Part shown: positions 5,956 to 7,931 of the stretch, in pieces | Layout: each line of letters opens with the position of its first letter | Numbering within the stretch: position 1 is the stretch's first letter | Source of the DNA: an uncultured Eubacteriales bacterium | Lineage (GTDB): Bacteria; Bacillota; Clostridia; Christensenellales; Christensenellaceae | DNA length: 7,931 nt | NCBI GenBank assembly: GCA_900545085.1 | Contig: UQXU01000086.1 | Coordinates: forward strand, 1-7,931 | Direction: 5' to 3' | The notes under the pieces: generated by a model | The model's input: only the letters and a program-made list of their open reading frames with translations | The model's database searches: none | Told to the model about the DNA's origin: nothing | Position numbers and translations under genes: made by a program

Positions 5956-6060
5956 ATGGAAATAAAAGTGCTCGAAAAGAATAATGTGATTTGTGCTATT
6001 GTTCAAAGCGATAATTTGGTTATCATAGATAGCTAGTCTGATCTGGACGTATTGATGTAG
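5956..6060 (+). pseudogene. N-terminal remnant of a DUF4180-like protein
   Basis: ATG 5956 begins MEIKVLEKNNVICAIVQSDN followed by LVIIDS, then TAG (6034-6036), then SDLDVLM and a second TAG. Small DUF4180 proteins (about 115-120 residues) begin with a similar lysine/asparagine-rich strand and an 'ITDVQSALDLM' segment. The in-frame TAG sits where that motif has Gln, consistent with a CAG-to-TAG change. Only about a third of the family length is left. The family assignment rests on memory of the motif. Confidence 0.5.
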
Positions 6061-6083
6061 AATTTTGGAAAACCAGGATACAA

Positions 6084-6187
6084 GGTGTGCTGGATTTTTC
6101 CTTTATAGGATACTTTGAAAAATATCCGGAACACTGGCGTATAATTAGACCGGAATATTTGCCGTGTCAGATTTTAACGCCGATTAA
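6084..6187 (+). pseudogene. Remnant of an ACT-domain protein
   Basis: One frame gives GVLDFSFIG (6084-6110). The next frame gives IL, a TGA, KISGTLAYN, a TAG, then TGIFAVSDFNAD and a TAA (6110-6187). Joined, this matches the core of the small ACT-domain proteins of Bacillota, whose pattern is 'GxLDFSLxGILAxISxxLAxxxIxIFAxSTFxTDY'. One frameshift and two internal stops show that the gene is dead. The N-terminal half is missing or merged with the DUF4180-like remnant before it. Intact relatives are thought to be small ligand-binding regulators. Confidence 0.6.
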
Positions 6188-6207
6188 AATGAAAACGGAG
6201 GTATAAT

Positions 6208-6627
6208 ATGGAACACAGGGTAAGAGTAACTGTCTTAGATAAAAAGCTATTTCCCGAATTGCAGATGCAGTATTGCGCCGTGCCGGACAGCGGCAAATGC
6301 CCGTGCTACAACATAGGCGATGAGTTTATGTTTTACCGCAATGACGAGCGGGACGATTACTGGCACATGGGTGCGGGAACACTCATCAAAAGCGGCAAGC
6401 CTGATGAGGACGTTTTGCATTCGCCCGGAACGATGCACTGTGGTGAGGATGGCGTACCTTTCTGTTCGGAGGCGTGGGACGCAATCAGCAGGTACATTTA
6501 TACAGGTCTACAGGGCGGCGCGATTATGCGCGGCTGGATGAACGACGATAAAGTTATGATTGCCTGCTGCAATGATGGCACAAGACCTGTGATTTTTAAG
6601 ATTGAGAGAATCGATTTTGAGAAATGA
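6208..6627 (+). CDS. TIGR04076-type cysteine-rich protein
   Basis: This 139-residue protein starts at ATG 6208 with GGAGGT at 6197-6202 (5-base spacing). It begins with a beta-strand typical of the family (VRVTVLDKKLFPEL, 5-18) followed by C23 and the pair C31-P-C33 before a GDEF turn (37-40). The centre holds C78, and FCSEAWDAISRYIYTGLQGG (85-104) includes C86. The C-terminus carries IACCNDGTRPVIFKIERID (118-136) with C120 and C121. This arrangement, with conserved 'CPC' and 'ACC(x)DGxRPVxFKIE' motifs, is what I know as the TIGR04076 family of small proteins of unknown function. The Cys pattern suggests metal or redox chemistry, but that is inference. It is intact and has higher GC than the decayed region before it. 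Confidence 0.85.
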   Translation: MEHRVRVTVLDKKLFPELQMQYCAVPDSGKCPCYNIGDEFMFYRNDERDDYWHMGAGTLIKSGKPDEDVLHSPGTMHCGEDGVPFCSEAWDAISRYIYTGLQGGAIMRGWMNDDKVMIACCNDGTRPVIFKIERIDFEK

Positions 6628-6657
6628 CAAATTAGAATTTGAGATAGGCAAATACAA

Positions 6658-7158
6658 TTGAAAAAGAATAATACAATTTATATAATTGTGTTTGGGATAC
6701 TGGCGATTGTTTCCGCTGCTTTTTTTACAGCTGAAAGGCTGCTTTCTGCTGGGTGGTATTATGTTCCCGAGACTGCAAATCTAATTGCTATTATACTATG
6801 TATTATATGGTCAGCTATCATTATTGCTGCAATATGGCGTTTTTCAAGCACATTAAAAAAGAAGGCAAAGCACATATGTGCAAAAGGGATTATTGCGGTG
6901 GTTTCATCATTAATATGTGTTTGCACAGCTCTTCTTTTGATGTTTAATTGCTGGGGATATTGTGCTGAACATCAGGAGAAAGTCGAACAGTATGATAAAC
7001 ACTTAGCATTGTATGTAAAGAATACATTTGTACGAACAGAATTTCGCGAGCCGTGCTACAGATATGAAGAAAATTGCTTGTTTATGCGGAAACTTACGGA
7101 CGAAGAATTAGACAATGCAATTTTAAAATATGGAGATCCGGAAAAATATTATAATTAA
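6658..7158 (+). CDS. Unknown small membrane protein with three predicted helices
   Basis: The 166-residue frame needs a TTG start at 6658. The next in-frame Met is residue 95, and the sequence after TTG (MKKNNTIYIIVFG) is a classic membrane-protein start. The ribosome site is weak. Hydrophobic segments lie at about residues 7-24, 41-60 and 75-96, and the loop RFSSTLKKKAKH (61-72) is strongly basic. This predicts the N-terminus inside, helix 1 out, helix 2 in, helix 3 out, and an outside C-terminal region of about 70 residues with Cys at 102, 133 and 140. The C-terminus ends with LTDEELDNAILKYGDPEKYYN. I do not recognise a family. It starts 30 bases after the TIGR04076-type gene and may be co-transcribed with it. 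Confidence 0.65.
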   Translation: MKKNNTIYIIVFGILAIVSAAFFTAERLLSAGWYYVPETANLIAIILCIIWSAIIIAAIWRFSSTLKKKAKHICAKGIIAVVSSLICVCTALLLMFNCWGYCAEHQEKVEQYDKHLALYVKNTFVRTEFREPCYRYEENCLFMRKLTDEELDNAILKYGDPEKYYN

Positions 7159-7244
7159 CTATTCTATATAAAGAAGAGTAAAAGATTAACACAATAACAA
7201 CTTGTCTACAGAGAAATGATTACGCTGAAAACGGGGGATATAAA

Positions 7245-7694
7245 ATGACTGAGCTTGAGAAACTGGATGCAGGATTAGAATATGATTTCTGGGATAAAGG
7301 TGTAAACGGCAGAAAGCTTCATGCGATTGCTGGGTGCCGAAAACTAAACGCCATTGACAGCAGCGATGAAGCGGCCGTCTTTAAGGCGTTAACCGAGCTG
7401 TTCGCAGCGGTCGGCGAAAACTCTACTGTGCTTCCTGTTTTTAACTGTGATAACGGAAAGAATATTCATGTGGGTAAAAATTTTCTGGCAAATTACAATG
7501 TAACGATACTTGATATTGCTCCGGTAGTCATAGGTGATTATGTGATGATCGGTCCGAATACGCTTATTACGACAGTAAACCATCCGATTTCTCCTATGGG
7601 GCGCAGAAAGCATCTAGGTATCGCAAAGCCTGTTACTATTGGGAATGATGTCTGGATTGGCGGCAATGTAACGATATTGCCCGGCGTTTTATGA
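7245..7694 (+). pseudogene. Maltose/galactoside O-acetyltransferase-like gene, C-terminally truncated
   Basis: ATG 7245 follows a GGGGGA ribosome site. Residues 1-55 match the helical N-terminal maltose-acetyltransferase cap. Residues 65-149 are left-handed beta-helix hexapeptide repeats (VVIGDYVMIGPNTLI, PVTIGNDVWIGGNVTILPGV). The catalytic His is present in NHP at H113, so acetyl-CoA-dependent sugar O-acetylation was the ancestral role. Relatives run to about 185-200 residues. Here the frame stops right after ILPGV with L and TGA, where 'TIGDNAVIAAGSVVTKDIP' and the C-terminal tail are expected. The last coils, which help form the trimer and the acetyl-CoA site, are therefore missing. It is probably inactive. 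The sequence beyond is unrelated, so the loss came from a deletion or rearrangement, not a point mutation. Confidence 0.8.
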
Positions 7695-7841
7695 AAAGCA
7701 GAGCTATAAGCAGCTTGGCGTTTTTAAAGAAGACATTAGAAAAAATGTTGAAAAATACTATTTCTGTAAACAGCTTAGAACTTATTAACAATCCCAGTTT
7801 TTAAATTTAATGAAGACGGTGCAAAGGCAGTGTTAAAATAA
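7687..7841 (+). pseudogene. C-terminal coding debris after the truncated acetyltransferase
   Basis: Directly after the truncation point, in a +1 frame, an open stretch reads FYEKQSYKQLGVFKEDIRKN and then VEKYYFCKQLRTY to a TAA at 7786-7788. Overlapping its end, a third frame from 7779 reads NLLTIPVFKFNEDGAKAVLK to a TAA at 7839-7841. Both look like C-terminal ends of real proteins without starts. A 37-codon ATG frame at 7691 also exists but has no ribosome site. I cannot assign a family to either fragment. Confidence 0.4.
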
Positions 7842-7865
7842 TGTGTAATGCGCTGATTAATCAAT

Positions 7866-7910
7866 AAAAAGAACGACCCGCAAGCTTGCCGATAGAATGG
7901 CGGATCGTTC
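7866..7910 (-). terminator. Minus-strand terminator for a gene beyond the right edge
   Basis: GAACGA-c-CCGC (7871-7881) pairs with GCGG-a-TCGTTC (7900-7910), giving 10 base pairs around one mismatch. On the minus strand the stem is followed by TTTTT (A run at 7866-7870). The plus strand has no T tract. This predicts a leftward-transcribed gene ending within or just right of the last 20 bases of the window. Confidence 0.7.
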
Positions 7911-7931
7911 ACCCCGATCGAGGATTTACAC

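Noticed and set aside
5674..6006. Minus-strand frame of 110 codons, hydrophobic and Cys/Phe-rich
   Set aside because: It is the antisense of the plus-strand remnants, including the start of the DUF4180-like piece. Its hydrophobic composition follows from AT-rich antisense.

Overview
The window reads like a low-to-mid GC Bacillota (Firmicutes) chromosome, probably a gut Clostridia member. The basis is strong AGGAGG-type ribosome sites, a DUF3847-type mobilisation gene, a sortase-anchor tail and protein families common in that group. No rRNA, tRNA, CRISPR array or complete insertion sequence was seen.

Layout. (1) 1-972 (+): the 3' part of a very acidic, Tyr/Asp-rich protein with four exact-length 11-residue repeats, followed by a strong intrinsic terminator. 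(2) 1079-1833 (+): a DUF3847-like gene, as usually found beside a mobilisation relaxase, then a tract of tandem hairpins that looks like an oriT region. The relaxase is missing; the sequence runs instead into the sortase-anchor end of an unrelated surface protein. This looks like a rearrangement scar. (3) 4760-1848 (-): the best organised part, an apparently complete transcription unit. From its promoter it holds a tiny ORF with a possible frameshift, a macro-domain protein with a C-terminal XRE-like helix-turn-helix, a VWA (MIDAS) protein, an ADP-ribosylglycohydrolase and a terminator. (4) 4763-6190: a gene graveyard with broken + strand frames, including recognisable remnants of a DUF4180-like and an ACT-domain-like protein. 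(5) 6208-7841 (+): an intact TIGR04076-type cysteine-rich protein, an unknown three-helix membrane protein and a maltose-O-acetyltransferase-like gene cut off inside its left-handed beta-helix, followed by unrelated coding debris. (6) 7866-7910: a minus-strand terminator for a gene beyond the right edge.

How the genes may work together. The minus-strand unit combines two different ADP-ribose-processing folds (macro and ARH/DraG) with a metal-dependent VWA adhesion domain. No ADP-ribosyltransferase is visible. The same inverted repeat, GTYGC-N7-GCRAC, occurs before the macro unit, overlapping its predicted promoter, and again just before the VWA gene. Because the macro protein carries a DNA-binding-like domain, a self-regulating ADP-ribose-responsive operon is a reasonable hypothesis. 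It is inference, not demonstrated.
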